Position numbers and translations under genes: made by a program. Below the pieces are notes generated by a model that was given only the letters and a program-made list of their open reading frames with translations, did no database searches and was not told the origin of the DNA. A stretch of 64,000 nucleotides of DNA, from the NCBI GenBank assembly GCA_029204225.1, contig CM055097.1, positions 74,548,860 to 74,612,859 of the forward strand, written 5' to 3'. The stretch is from Diphasiastrum complanatum. Lineage: Eukaryota > Streptophyta > Lycopodiopsida > Lycopodiales > Lycopodiaceae. This document shows, in pieces, positions 33,956-44,972 of the stretch. Each line of letters begins with the position of its first letter. Within the stretch, counting starts at the first letter, position 1.

Positions 33956-36900
33956 ATGAATCATTCCAATTTGATTTGTAAAATTATCGAGGATGTTTCA
34001 ATTGTTGACAATGATTCAATGGAATATGAGATGTTTGACAATGATACTCTTAGCAATAAAATAATTTCATTATTCCATGAAGATCTTATCTATACTAATC
34101 TAGATTGGGAATTTTCGAGAAACTATCTTCAAGAATTTCACGAGTCCATTTTACCAGAATTCAATGTGGGTATTGTTGGAGAACCTTATCTTACTGGAAT
34201 TTCAAGAGTTCAACCATCAAAATATAATTTACACAATGCATATATATTTTGTGTAAACATGAACAATGACCGAGAATATTCGTCATCGTCCATTCCCGTC
34301 ACGGTTGGTGCACCGTGCTGGACGTCCACCACCCGTCGCCCACCAGGTAGAGCCCTTGTGCAACAGACCATTCGTGGCACGCATCAGCCGCACATGGACA
34401 GAGAGGCCACACAGGTCATGGCCAGTTTGATTTACGAGCTGAACCTACCTTTTGCCATCACCGATTCTGAGCCCTTCAGAAGGGCATTCCGCCTTGCACA
34501 ATCTGTCAGCCCTGGCTGGAGAGTCCCTAGTTCGGAGGTTGTCCACACACACATGCTGAGAGATAGGGTTGACTCCTTGTCTAGAGAGATGGAGCCTCTA
34601 CGCCGCCACTGGGCCACATATGGATGTAGCATCATGTCCGATGGCTGGACTGATGTCAGGAGGAGGCCGATCCTCAACATCTTGGTCTCCAGCTGCATGG
34701 GTACACAGTTTTTGAGAGCCGTGGTTTGCCGTATGGGGGGGAGAGTCATATCTGCAGATTCCATGTACGGTGTCATTAGGTCTTCCATACTGTCCATAGG
34801 CCCCCAGCATGTCGCTACGGTGGTGATGGACAATGCCACCAACTGTATTCAGATGGGTGTCCTACTAGAGGCCTAGTTCCCTCACATCGTCCATACCCCT
34901 TGTGCGGCGCACGACATAGACCTTCTCATGGGGGACATAGGTGCACTTCCCTGGGTTAGAGCCATCGTCCGTGAGGCCCTCTTCCTGGTGACTTTTGTCA
35001 CCAAAAAGAAGCGTGTTCTTGCCATGTTCCGGGTGTTCAGCCATCTAGACCTCCGTAAGCCAGTCCCCACACGCTTTGCATTTGACTTGGTGGTCATCGA
35101 CCGTCTGATCAGGTGTAGGGCGCAGCTTCTACAGATGGTTGCCAGTGATCTTTGGTGTGCCAGTACGTTTCAGCACACTGAGGATGGGAAGCACTTTTCT
35201 TCCACGGTGAGGGGAGACCAGTTCTGGAGGGATGCACAGACATTGTTAGGACTGCTTCGACCACTCTACATTGTGCTCCGCATGGCTGAAAGCGAGGGGT
35301 CAACACTTGGACTTGTATATGAGCTCATGGACCGGATTGGACAGTTCCTACAACTGCCCATCTTGCAGCCAGAGAGGTAAGCAGTATAGTAATGTAATTG
35401 GCCTTTATCTTCTTAGTAATTGCTAGTTTGTTTTTCTGTCAGTGTTAAGTTTTTTTTGTAATGCCCTAAACCACATGCCTCTCACCTGCAGGATGACAGA
35501 GCTGAAGTTCATATGGAAGACGCGGTGGAACTACTTCCACAGGAGTATCCACAGCGTTGCACACATGCTGCATCCCCTCTTCCTCTCTCCGACACAGATC
35601 ACAGACAGGGAGCTTGAGGCCGATTGGCTTCAGTACATTCACAGGGTGGGTCCACACATAGGTTTGGATCCTATCAGGCTCATGGAGGAGCTCGTTGCAT
35701 TTTGTTTCGGCATGGGCACGTTCGGCCACCCGGCTGCTCAGGATCCAGAGAGGAGGCAGCTTTCCATTACTTGGTGGACCACATTCGGTAGCACCTATCC
35801 ATCCATACAGCGTCTTGCACTGCGTGTCCTTTCTTAGGTATGCATCTCATTTCATCCTCCATTGCTGTGTTTCGTTGACCTTCCACCCGTGCACATGTGC
35901 TAAAGCATTTCATTGCACGTACCACAGGACTGCGCTGCCTCCATGTGTGAGCGTAATTGGAGCACATGGGCACTGATTCACACGAGGAGAAGAAGCCGGT
36001 TGTCAGTGAGTCAGTTGGAGCGGTTGGTGTTCTGTAGCACCAACGCACGTCTCGCCAGGAGACTTCCGACCATTACGAGCGCATTGCAGGTGATTAGCTA
36101 TTCTCTCATAGCATGTTGGTTGACTCCTAGTACGTTGGTTTCATTTCTTCATAAAGTTGTCTCTCTGACATGCAAATTTTAAACCTTGCAAACGAAGATA
36201 TCTGATTTGGAGCGCCAGGTTGACTTGCCTACGGACAACACCCATCCCATGCCTGCAGATGACTTGGGCACACAGTTGATGGCAGAGAGTGAGAGGGAGC
36301 TTGCCGAGATGAGAGAGAGAGAGAGAGCTTGGGCTTGAGCATAGAGAGCCCCCATTGTATGAGGCAGATGAGCCAGTGTCAGAGGATGAGCATGATGAGG
36401 ATGAGCCCATTCAGGTTGTGTTTGCCAGATCATAGAGGGATGAGGCAGATGATACAAGTGCAGGGCACACGCCACGGGCAGGGGTCACAGGTGCATCACG
36501 TGGCAGAGGTGGGACACATGGCACAGGTTATACCGGGGGCAGAGTGATTTAGATGCCGGTCTGGCAGATGTTTGGATGCGTGTAGTACAGAGTCATGGCC
36601 GTTACTACGACAACACACCAGAGGAGGCACCAGATGACTTTGATTGCACAGATTGGGAGGCCATGTAGGGTCTATAGGGTGCACATGATGAGGCACGGGA
36701 TGAGGCTCGGGTTGATTCCGGGGTTGGTGCACAGGATGATTCAGAGGTTGGTGCACAGGATGATTTAGAGGTTGGTGCACATGATGAGTCCCAGAGCCCA
36801 GAGCATTTGTATTCAGATGCCCAGCTGGACGACTTGGTTGCCACATTGGATTCAGAGGCCCAGCAGATGCCGAGTGTCAGGGCGTTCCCATCATCTCTTG

Positions 36901-37390
36901 TCAGCATGCCATACACAGAGTCCCAGCCAGAGCAGCTGCATGAGGTGCCTACAGTTCCTCCAGCTCTTCAGAGGGTGTATGTGCGTCGCACAGCTCCTCC
37001 AGTGCCACCGATGCCATTTAGGACTGCAGCCCCTCCATCGTCGTCCACTTCTGCAGCACCAGGTCTCCATGCAGGCCACCATTTGTGCCCAGGTTTTCTC
37101 TCGCAGTGCCCACATCCACAGTGGCTCCTCCAGCTGCTCCTCTAGTGGCAGCACCCACTCCACATCCTCATCCTTTGGCAACACCCACTCCACTGGCTCC
37201 CCCTTTGGCAGCACCCAGGATGTACCAGTATCGGCCACCGCAGCGCCCCTTTCAGTACATATCGCCACTGTACTCGCCTCCTGCACAGCCAGTTCCTCCA
37301 CCTGCAGCAGCCCCACGGGCACACACTCCACGAGCTCATCCTCCTCGCTTAGGTGCACATGGAGTTTCCTCTAAACATTTGAATTTTTAA
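33956..37390 (+). pseudogene. hAT-family transposase gene, decayed
   Basis: Exon 1 (33956-35376) carries the DUF659 catalytic region of plant hAT transposases (GCSIMSDGWTDVRRRPILN, VVMDNATNCIQ, TPCAAH). A single TAG (34874-34876) interrupts it. Donor GTAAGC at 35377 and acceptor CCTGCAG at 35491 lead to exon 2 (35492-35837, FIWKTRWNYFHRSIHSV). Exon 2 ends in an in-frame TAG at the donor, where related proteins have Gln. Exon 3 (35928-36089) encodes the hAT dimerisation motif CERNWSTWALIHTRRRSRLS. A further exon continues with ISDLERQVDLPTDN, acidic stretches and a long Pro/Ala-rich tail to 37390, with stops. The first 100 residues are of unknown origin. Terminal repeats were not identified. 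Confidence 0.85.
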
Positions 37391-37775
37391 GTGTGGTGGA
37401 AGGCCCCAATCGACGGCCTTTCGTGCAGCGAGGACCCTTGCCCGAGGGCGGGAACCTGAGGGCAGGGCCCCGACTTGCACAGAAGGCCCGAGGCCCTTAG
37501 GCCTTTCACGACGCAATGCCATGTATGAACTTTTTTTTTTTGGACAGAATCCCCAAAATATTGAATTGCTGAATGGTTGATGAGAACTGTGGACAGAATC
37601 TTAGAATTTCAGAATCCCTAATGACAATTCTGGACAAAAAAAGTGCTTATTTCACTCGTGACAAGTTATGCCTCTGAAGGTAGATCCAAAATAGAAAGAA
37701 AAAGTGAATACTTAGCATTAGGTACCCGATAAAAACTTGGAACTTGAGTTGATTTCATACAAAGTTAAAACCATT
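37391..37775. other. Intergenic region upstream of TOZ/UTP13
   Basis: GC-rich to about 37520 with repeated AGGCCC/GGCCTT motifs, then AT-rich with duplicated GGACAGAATC. It probably includes the distal promoter of the downstream gene and the end of the hAT element. Confidence 0.4.
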
Positions 37776-37796
37776 GGGTTTAGGGTTTAGGGTTTT
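37776..37796 (+). promoter_or_regulatory. Telo-box (TTTAGGG repeats) in the TOZ promoter
   Basis: Three direct GGGTTTA units about 280 bases before the start codon. Telo-boxes (AAACCCTAA in either orientation) are well known in promoters of plant ribosome-biogenesis and translation genes, which suits a processome subunit. A short GA tract (37837-37850) lies between it and the transcript. Confidence 0.65.
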
Positions 37797-37933
37797 AACT
37801 AGAACCTTAGGGGTTTGTGTTCGCCGAATCGTGAGCGAGAGAGAGAGAAACCAAACCATAACCGATCAGGGCAACTGACATACTCGCTCTCTCTCCATGC
37901 TGTTGCGCTGGTGAACATCTCTGGTTGAGGCAG

Positions 37934-38050
37934 GTGATATTTCCACAGATATGCAGATTTGCCAGGATGCGTTTTGTTTTTTGAGATTTGCTCTTTTTGA
38001 TATGTTTGTCGTGATTGGCTTGGATTATAAACTAGTTTTTGTGTTTGCAG
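37934..38050 (+). other. Possible intron in the 5' untranslated region
   Basis: GAGGCAG followed by GTGATATTT could be a donor at 37934, and TTGTGTTTGCAG an acceptor ending at 38050, 21 bases before the start codon. Splicing here is inferred from sequence only. Confidence 0.4.
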
Positions 38051-38071
38051 AAAGGTTTTTGGTTGGTAGCT

Positions 38072-38371
38072 ATGGCGCCCCCTCTTGCTTACAAGAAGAA
38101 TTTTCGAGTTACACCTGCATTGCAAGTTTTCTATAGTGGTGGGCCTGTAAGGCTCTTGCCGGATGGCTCTCATGTAGCATGTGCATGTGGGGAGGAAGTA
38201 AAGGTTGTTGAAGTCAGTTCAGGCACCGTTTTCAAAACCCTAGAAGGAGATTCTGAGCTGGTTACATCCCTCGCAGTGACTCCCGATGGGAAGTCAATAT
38301 TTGTCGCAAGTCGAAGTAGGCAAATTAAGCATTGGGAAATACAATCCACCATCTGTCTTCGAGCATGGAAG
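38072..38371 (+). CDS. TOZ: TOZ exon 1 (codons 1-100)
   Basis: Starts at the ATG of CTATGGCGCC and ends AGCATGGAAG before GTCTGTTTC, phase 0. It covers the N-terminus and the first WD40 blades, ending in TICLRAWK; in the family the next residues are (G/A)HE, which is exactly where exon 2 begins. Confidence 0.93.
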
Positions 38372-39784
38372 GTCTGTTTCTTAGTGTATGGTTCAATAAT
38401 GTTAGCGTTGGCCGTTCTCCTTCTGGTTCTTAACTTAGCCTTATGGTGTTAGTAGATTACATGTTACTTTGACAAAAGCATGCATTGCAAGTGATTGTTA
38501 CAGACTACAATAATTGGTCAGTCGCTTTTAGTCATTGGCACGTTGGTACGAGCTCCAACTTGTTGTATCTGTCAGATTCCTAAATGGCTTACTAACTGGA
38601 GTCCACATATGTATTTAGATCTTGAAAACTTCAAATTATTTTCACAGAGCGTTGAAGAAGATAAGGATCCGAAAGCTGAAATTTTGGCATACTTTTCTCG
38701 CTCTGAAACAGCAATAAACCTCAGCGAGCAACGCCAAGAAGCCTATCTGCAATTCAAACGTCCATTATATACAGCCTCCCCAATCTCTGGAAACCAAATA
38801 AAATTGAAATGTTGTGGTGCTATAGATGAAGATCATTGGATCTCCAAAATCATGCTTATGTTCACCAAGCTTGGAATGGTCCGCGGTTTGATCAATTTGC
38901 AATCCCCGAGCAAAATCTCCCTGCTATGCCCCTCTCTTGTTTAAAGCTCTGATCCGCCTCAATATGCTTTGACCTCCTTGATACGTCAAATTTTTTGTGA
39001 ATTGAATACAACTGTAACTATCACAATGTATAATTGTAGGACCCACTTTGGATGAGTTGAACAATATCAAGTACTTTTAACCAAATAGCTGCGTAGGCAG
39101 CTGTCATAATTATCCTGTGGTCCGCCTGTGTGGATGACAATGCCACCCTAGATTGCTTCTTTCTACACCTAGATATGTGCCTGAACCTAGGCCAAGCATA
39201 TTTCTTTATCACTAGCCCAATCAAAATCGGTGTAACCCTCCAACAGAAGGCCACCATCATCAATTCATCCAATTCCGTAACTAGATGTCTCTCTTTGACA
39301 TATCTCAAAACCCTCTTGGCTTTCCAATGGAATGGGCCATAATCAGATTGCTCATAAAATTGCTTGCTGCCCCAGTTGCATTTGGAATATCTTGCCTTAT
39401 TAGTGATCATGCTGCCTTCCAACTGTTGATATAAAGTCTCATCCATAGAAGGTGTGGCATCATACTTAGATGACTTGTTACTAGTGTCACTAGGAGTGTT
39501 AATGGACTAGGAGTCTCACATGTTGAATCTTTTCAAGGCTTCTTGTGCATCCTTTACTTTAAAAATGAACATATTATTGTTGCTTCTCCATACTTCTATT
39601 CCAAGGCATTAGTGTAGCAAACCCAAATCTTTCATGAATTGGTGCAAAAGATTACTTTTGACTTTAGGAATAAAAATCCTATTGCTACCTAGGACTAGAG
39701 ATAAATGAAGTATCAACAAAGGGAACAATAATGACAACGTCCTCATTCTTCCTCGACATACAAATTAGTATATGACTTACTCTT

Positions 39785-39850
<66 letters not shown>

Positions 39851-42800
39851 AAAATAAATACAATAAAACTTCTAATGGTAAAATAATTCAAATACAAAAC
39901 TAGCTGTCTACAAATATAAGTCTAATGGCAATGGTATAATATGCTGTCCTCAAGTCTTGGTGCTACTGAAGAAAGATGTAATGAGGGCAACACCTAGAGG
40001 TAGTCCAATAAGTGCTGCTAACGGTGTCGAGGAGGTTTTCTTTGAGTTACATGGCTCCTCATGGTATGACTTGTGTCTCGGTGAGCTACTTGAGTCTGGG
40101 TAATACGTTGTCTCTAGTCTGTCTAGAGAGGTCATTATCGTCGTCATTGTCATTTGAATTTGGATCTATCCATGATCTTCTACGAGAGAAGAAGGATGTG
40201 ATTTGAAGATGCATGTCAGGGTGGCTCTATTGAACTGGTTGACATAGACCTTGTCGTAGTAAAAACGTCATCCTAACCATGAGTGCAACAGAACGTCATA
40301 TGCTATAATGGATATGAGTGTGATAGGTGTGTCTCGAAAAAGGCAATGATACCGCCTTTTGATCTTATAATAGGCTGGGCATATGAATAAGAAGTGATCC
40401 TCAGACTCCACCTTTGATAAAGAACATAGTTGGCAGATTCTCAGCTCCTATGGGGTACCTTGAAAGCTTCCAATCTCAATCTCCTGCTGATGTGATGAGA
40501 CTTGATAGAGCTTCGCTTCCCAAAACTTCACGCCGATGAGACACTGATGTAAAGTGGATGACAAGAGTATAAGGGTCCTTCTTAGGCCGCCAAGCAGTTT
40601 CAAAACCTGTGCAATGGTGCTGAAGATTCTCATCCAAAAACTTCTTAGCTTCTTCAACAACATTTAGGGAGTTCAAAATAACTCTAACACGAACATTAAG
40701 AGCTTTGCGCTCTCGCAGACAACTCTCAGTGAATGTGACTGAGATAAATGAAGGTGAAGACAACGAAGCTATAGACGAACCTGTAAGCACATCTGCCCAT
40801 GATTGGACAGCCGTATGGTACTGTTCCACCTGACTTTCAGGCTACTGAATTTTACCTGATGTTGAGTTCTTCAATGGAAGTGTCCAGTCTTTGAAGGTGC
40901 GATTGCACAGCCAGAAGCAAAGAATCGTGAGAGGCAAGTCTTTCTCTGTGATTGTTAAGGTATTCGAATATACAGAGTTGATCTTCACGAAGAAGACCAA
41001 CCAAAGTGAATGGAGAAAAAGAAATAGGTGCTTTTGGAGTGTCTGCAGTCAAGGGAATAGTTACAGTAGTTTCACTATTGGGAAGAATAGGATTTGATGG
41101 GGAGATAGGAACTGCAATAGGCATAGAAGGAGAAGGGGAAGTTGGGCCTGGCTGTGAGGAAGATGTTGAAGCAATGTTGGAAACGGAAGAAAGTTCAAGA
41201 TTGGAGCACTAGCCCCTTTGCGATAGATGCTTTTTCAGATAGTCAGGACTAGTGGTGGTGCTGGCAATCATGCAGACTTCCGCCCAAGTGTAGGGCAGGT
41301 CCGTGGACTTCCGCTTAGGTGTAGGCAGGTCCACGAGCAGCATCAGCGCTAGCGATGGCTAGATCCGCAAGCAACACCATAGCGCAAGGTTGCATCGAAC
41401 TGCGAACCGCAGTTCGAACCATCGAATCGTAAAAGGCCGGTTCGAACCGTTCAAATCGTTCCAACCGACTGTTGGGTTTAGGGTCCTGAATCCTGATTCT
41501 CGGGCTAGAGAGAGAATTAGAATTAGAATTATTATTATTAACGTCTTTTGGTGCCCAGGGGCACATAAGACAAAAGAGAGTACAAAATGTGAGAAGCATT
41601 GTCCGCATAAGGACTTATTTACCAATGAAAAGACAGTAAAACTAAAACTAAAATATTGATCTCTCTGTCTCTAAGAGAAAAAGTATCCAAGCTTGACCAC
41701 CAGCTGGTGAGGGTACAAAGCAAGAGCTTAACCACCTGCTCCGCGGAGGAAACTAGCTACGAGCAAGCCGAAAGTAATGAGTGATGGTAGTAGTGGGTCG
41801 TGATGTAGGCTGGTGGGAGGCGTATGAAGATCTAGTAGCACTGGATCGAGCCGAAACTCTCTGTGTCTTCGATCTTCGGACGGGGACGTCAAAATCCGCA
41901 ACCGAAATATCCACTCTGTCTCGCTTCTGGAAGAACTGAGTAATGTGAGCCTGACTGGAATCCATATCTGAGAGCGTAGGTAGAAGTGAAGCTCGTAAAA
42001 TATACATCTCTCTCAAAAGAAGACCCACACATCTAGCGTCTGGATACTCGAGGAAGGAGCTCAACGTGAGGGGAATATCTCGGTATAAACAATGGTATCG
42101 TCCTCTAATCTCATAGTATACTGGGCAGCGAAAGATGAAATGAAACTCATCTTCCACCTCCTGAAGAGAACAGAGCTGACATATCCGCTGCAATCTGGGA
42201 GTGTCTGTGTATCTACCTGTCTCGATAGCAAGCTGATGAGAAGAGACTCGAAGCTGTCCTATACAATATCTCAGACCAAAAGATAGCGTCTGTGTAAGAT
42301 AAACTGGAAGAATAGGCAAGCCCGAAACGTCCAGCCGTAAAAGATGTGTGCCATAATAATGTAGCTTGACCCTATCTGGATCAGGATGTGACCATATAGT
42401 GCGTATGTAGCTCCGGTAGATCTGCTGTCTGATATAAGCATGGGTTCCATTCGGAAGATCAAGTGCGGATAAACCCCAAGTCTGAAGAAGGGCTGAGACA
42501 CTGCGATACCAAGAGTGCTTGGCTCCCTGATCCGCAATGGTACAAGATGAAGTGAGAGCAGCAACAATGTATCTGGAGGTATCTAGATCTGATACCCTGT
42601 GAAGAAAGGTGATGATCTGAAACATAGCACCAACAACTAATGGAGGAGAAGCAAACTCGGCTAGTATGATATCATGTGGTACTGAGGGCTTAGCCCGGAT
42701 TATCCTACTGAGCATGAGAATCTGGATACGAGTAAGATCTCTCCATGTATCGCGTGATAAATCAGGGCACCAAGTCTCAGCCGAATATAGCACAACTGGG

Positions 42801-44859
42801 GAGACAGTAGCAGAAAATAGTAGGCATCTGGTAGCAGGATCCTGCACATAATAAGTAGAGCAAAATCTCTCCATATGCACAAGAGCGGAATGCCCCTTGC
42901 GGAGCCTGGCGGTGGCTGCTGGTCGAAAAGTGAGTAGCGGACCAGAGAAAAGAACTCCCAAATAGGTGTAGGAGGTCACGATCTCAATCGGTAGCCCGTC
43001 ATAATAGAAAATCACATCTCTCATATGCTGTCTGTTGGTGTTAAACACCATAATCTTAGTCTTCTTAAGGTTAACCGTCAATCCCCAACGCTGGCAAAAG
43101 TGATGTAGAGCAGAAAGGTGACTCTGTAAACCAGCTGCAGAGGATGAGAGGAGAACCACATCATCAGCGTACAAGAGAATGGGGATAATAATGTCTGCTA
43201 GGGGACAGCCCTCTCCACCTTCCTCGCGAATAATCCGCTCGAGGTCATCTATATATAGTGCAAAAAGAGTGGGTGATAAGGGGCAACCCTGCTTCACACC
43301 AATGGTAGAATGTATCTGTGAGGACCAGCCACTACCATCTCTGAAACGTGCCAAGACTCGCTCATATAAAGTAATGATCGCAGCAATAGTATCCTCTGAA
43401 AAGCCAAGTGAAGACAGTCTCTGGAAAAGAAGATGTCGTGGAACAGAGTCAAAAGCTTTGCGAAAATCCACAAAGCAACAGTAAATTCTCTGTTTCCGAT
43501 GTCGAGCCTCCTCAATAATGCATCTCAAAATGAAGATCTGGTCTGAAGTAGAATATCCCGGTCTGAAACCAGCTTGACCCATAGCGTGTAAACCCTCAGT
43601 TTCAGCAAAAGATCCAGTAACTGTCTGTAGTATAGAGCCATATATCTTAGCCAGAGTGTGGCCAATCATAATGGTGCGGTAGTTTCCTACATTCATGGGA
43701 TCACCTGCCTTGAGGATGGGGTGAAGGATATTAGTACACCAAGCCGTAGGAAAACCAGAAGTAACAGCTGTGTTAAAAACATGAGCAATGTAAGGGGAGA
43801 TGAGATGTGCTACGGGCTTTAGGAAGTCTACACTTAAGGAGTCATAGTCAGTGGCTTTATTTAGTTTGGCATGTTTAATGGCGTTTTCAACCATGTCAGG
43901 GGTGAAAAGTGAGCAGTGGTCAGGTCTCGGTGAGAGTGAGGTAGGAGGAGAGTCCGTGGTATATAACTCCGTGGCATACTCGATCCAGGATTCGATGGCT
44001 ATGGGGGCCAATGTTGAAGAGTGTCTGGTGAAATGTTTCCAGAAAAAAGAGGAGGAGGGTGAATCTAAAGAGTTGATCATTTTTTGGCAGAGTGATTGTA
44101 GGTACTTGATCTTCTTTGTTCTGGTGGTTCTATGATATTCTTTCTGGCATTGTTTGAGTGTGGCAGGGGAGTGTGACCTGGCATATGTCACATGATTGTG
44201 AAGAGAGCGGCATTCTGCATCATACCATCTGTTGTGAACACTTCTGTGAGATGATGTCGTTTTGGTGGGGAAGGATGAGGAAGCAGCAGCTAAGAGGGAT
44301 GTAGAGAGAAAAGTGGCTTGCTGGTCAATTGGTGCCATGAACGGGAAGTTAGCGAGTAGTTGGGATAAGATTGTGGTGTAATTGGTGAATCCAGATTGGG
44401 TGAAAGGAATACGTTTATGAGTGGGAAGAGAGCAAGAAACTTGCAAAGAAGAGGTTATGTGACCAAGTGAGATGTGTAAGAGTGAGTGATCGGAAATGGT
44501 AGGGGGTGTAATGGAGAAATCAGAAATGTGAGAGATCAAAGCAGGTGATCCAATGAAGTAGTCGACCACACTATGTCCTCCACCATGAGGATAGCATGTA
44601 TATGCTGATGAGGAAGGCCACTGTGTGAGGCCATTCAAAATGGCAAGAGCGTGTGTCTCTGCTAGAGTGATCAACTGCTCCCCGAAAGATGTAGCTGGAG
44701 TGTCTGCATCCTGTGATACCCGGTCTAGCCCCATATCCAAAGGGTAAAGCCTGAGAAGATCCGTAGCTGCATGAAATTCGGTTTGTCTAGAGCTTGTGCG
44801 GGCGTTGAAATCACCTGCTAGTAAAATGGAACCCTGCTGAGAAAAGATAGCAATATCAT

Positions 44860-44929
<70 letters not shown>

Positions 44930-44941
44930 GTGCAATTGTGT

Positions 44942-44972
<31 letters not shown>

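Larger units (their letters stand above)
41500..44935 (-). mobile_element. LINE copy B, 5'-truncated but with open ORF2
   Basis: The best-preserved LINE in the window. It begins in the middle of the endonuclease domain next to a (GA)n tract and runs through RT, zinc finger and a 3' untranslated region. The 3' end has the hairpin GTGCCCAGGGGCAC (41551-41564) and a short (ATT)n/(AATTCT)n tail near 41500-41540. Endonuclease, single RT and C-terminal zinc finger make it an APE-type LINE; I do not assign the clade. Confidence 0.85.

Noticed and set aside
36891-37358. 155-codon minus-strand frame rich in Glu/Trp
   Set aside because: It is the reverse reading of the Pro/Ala-rich tail of the hAT gene and has no independent support.
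41753-44935. A large host gene in intron 1
   Set aside because: It contains endonuclease, reverse transcriptase YADD and zf-RVT motifs, so it is a LINE ORF2.
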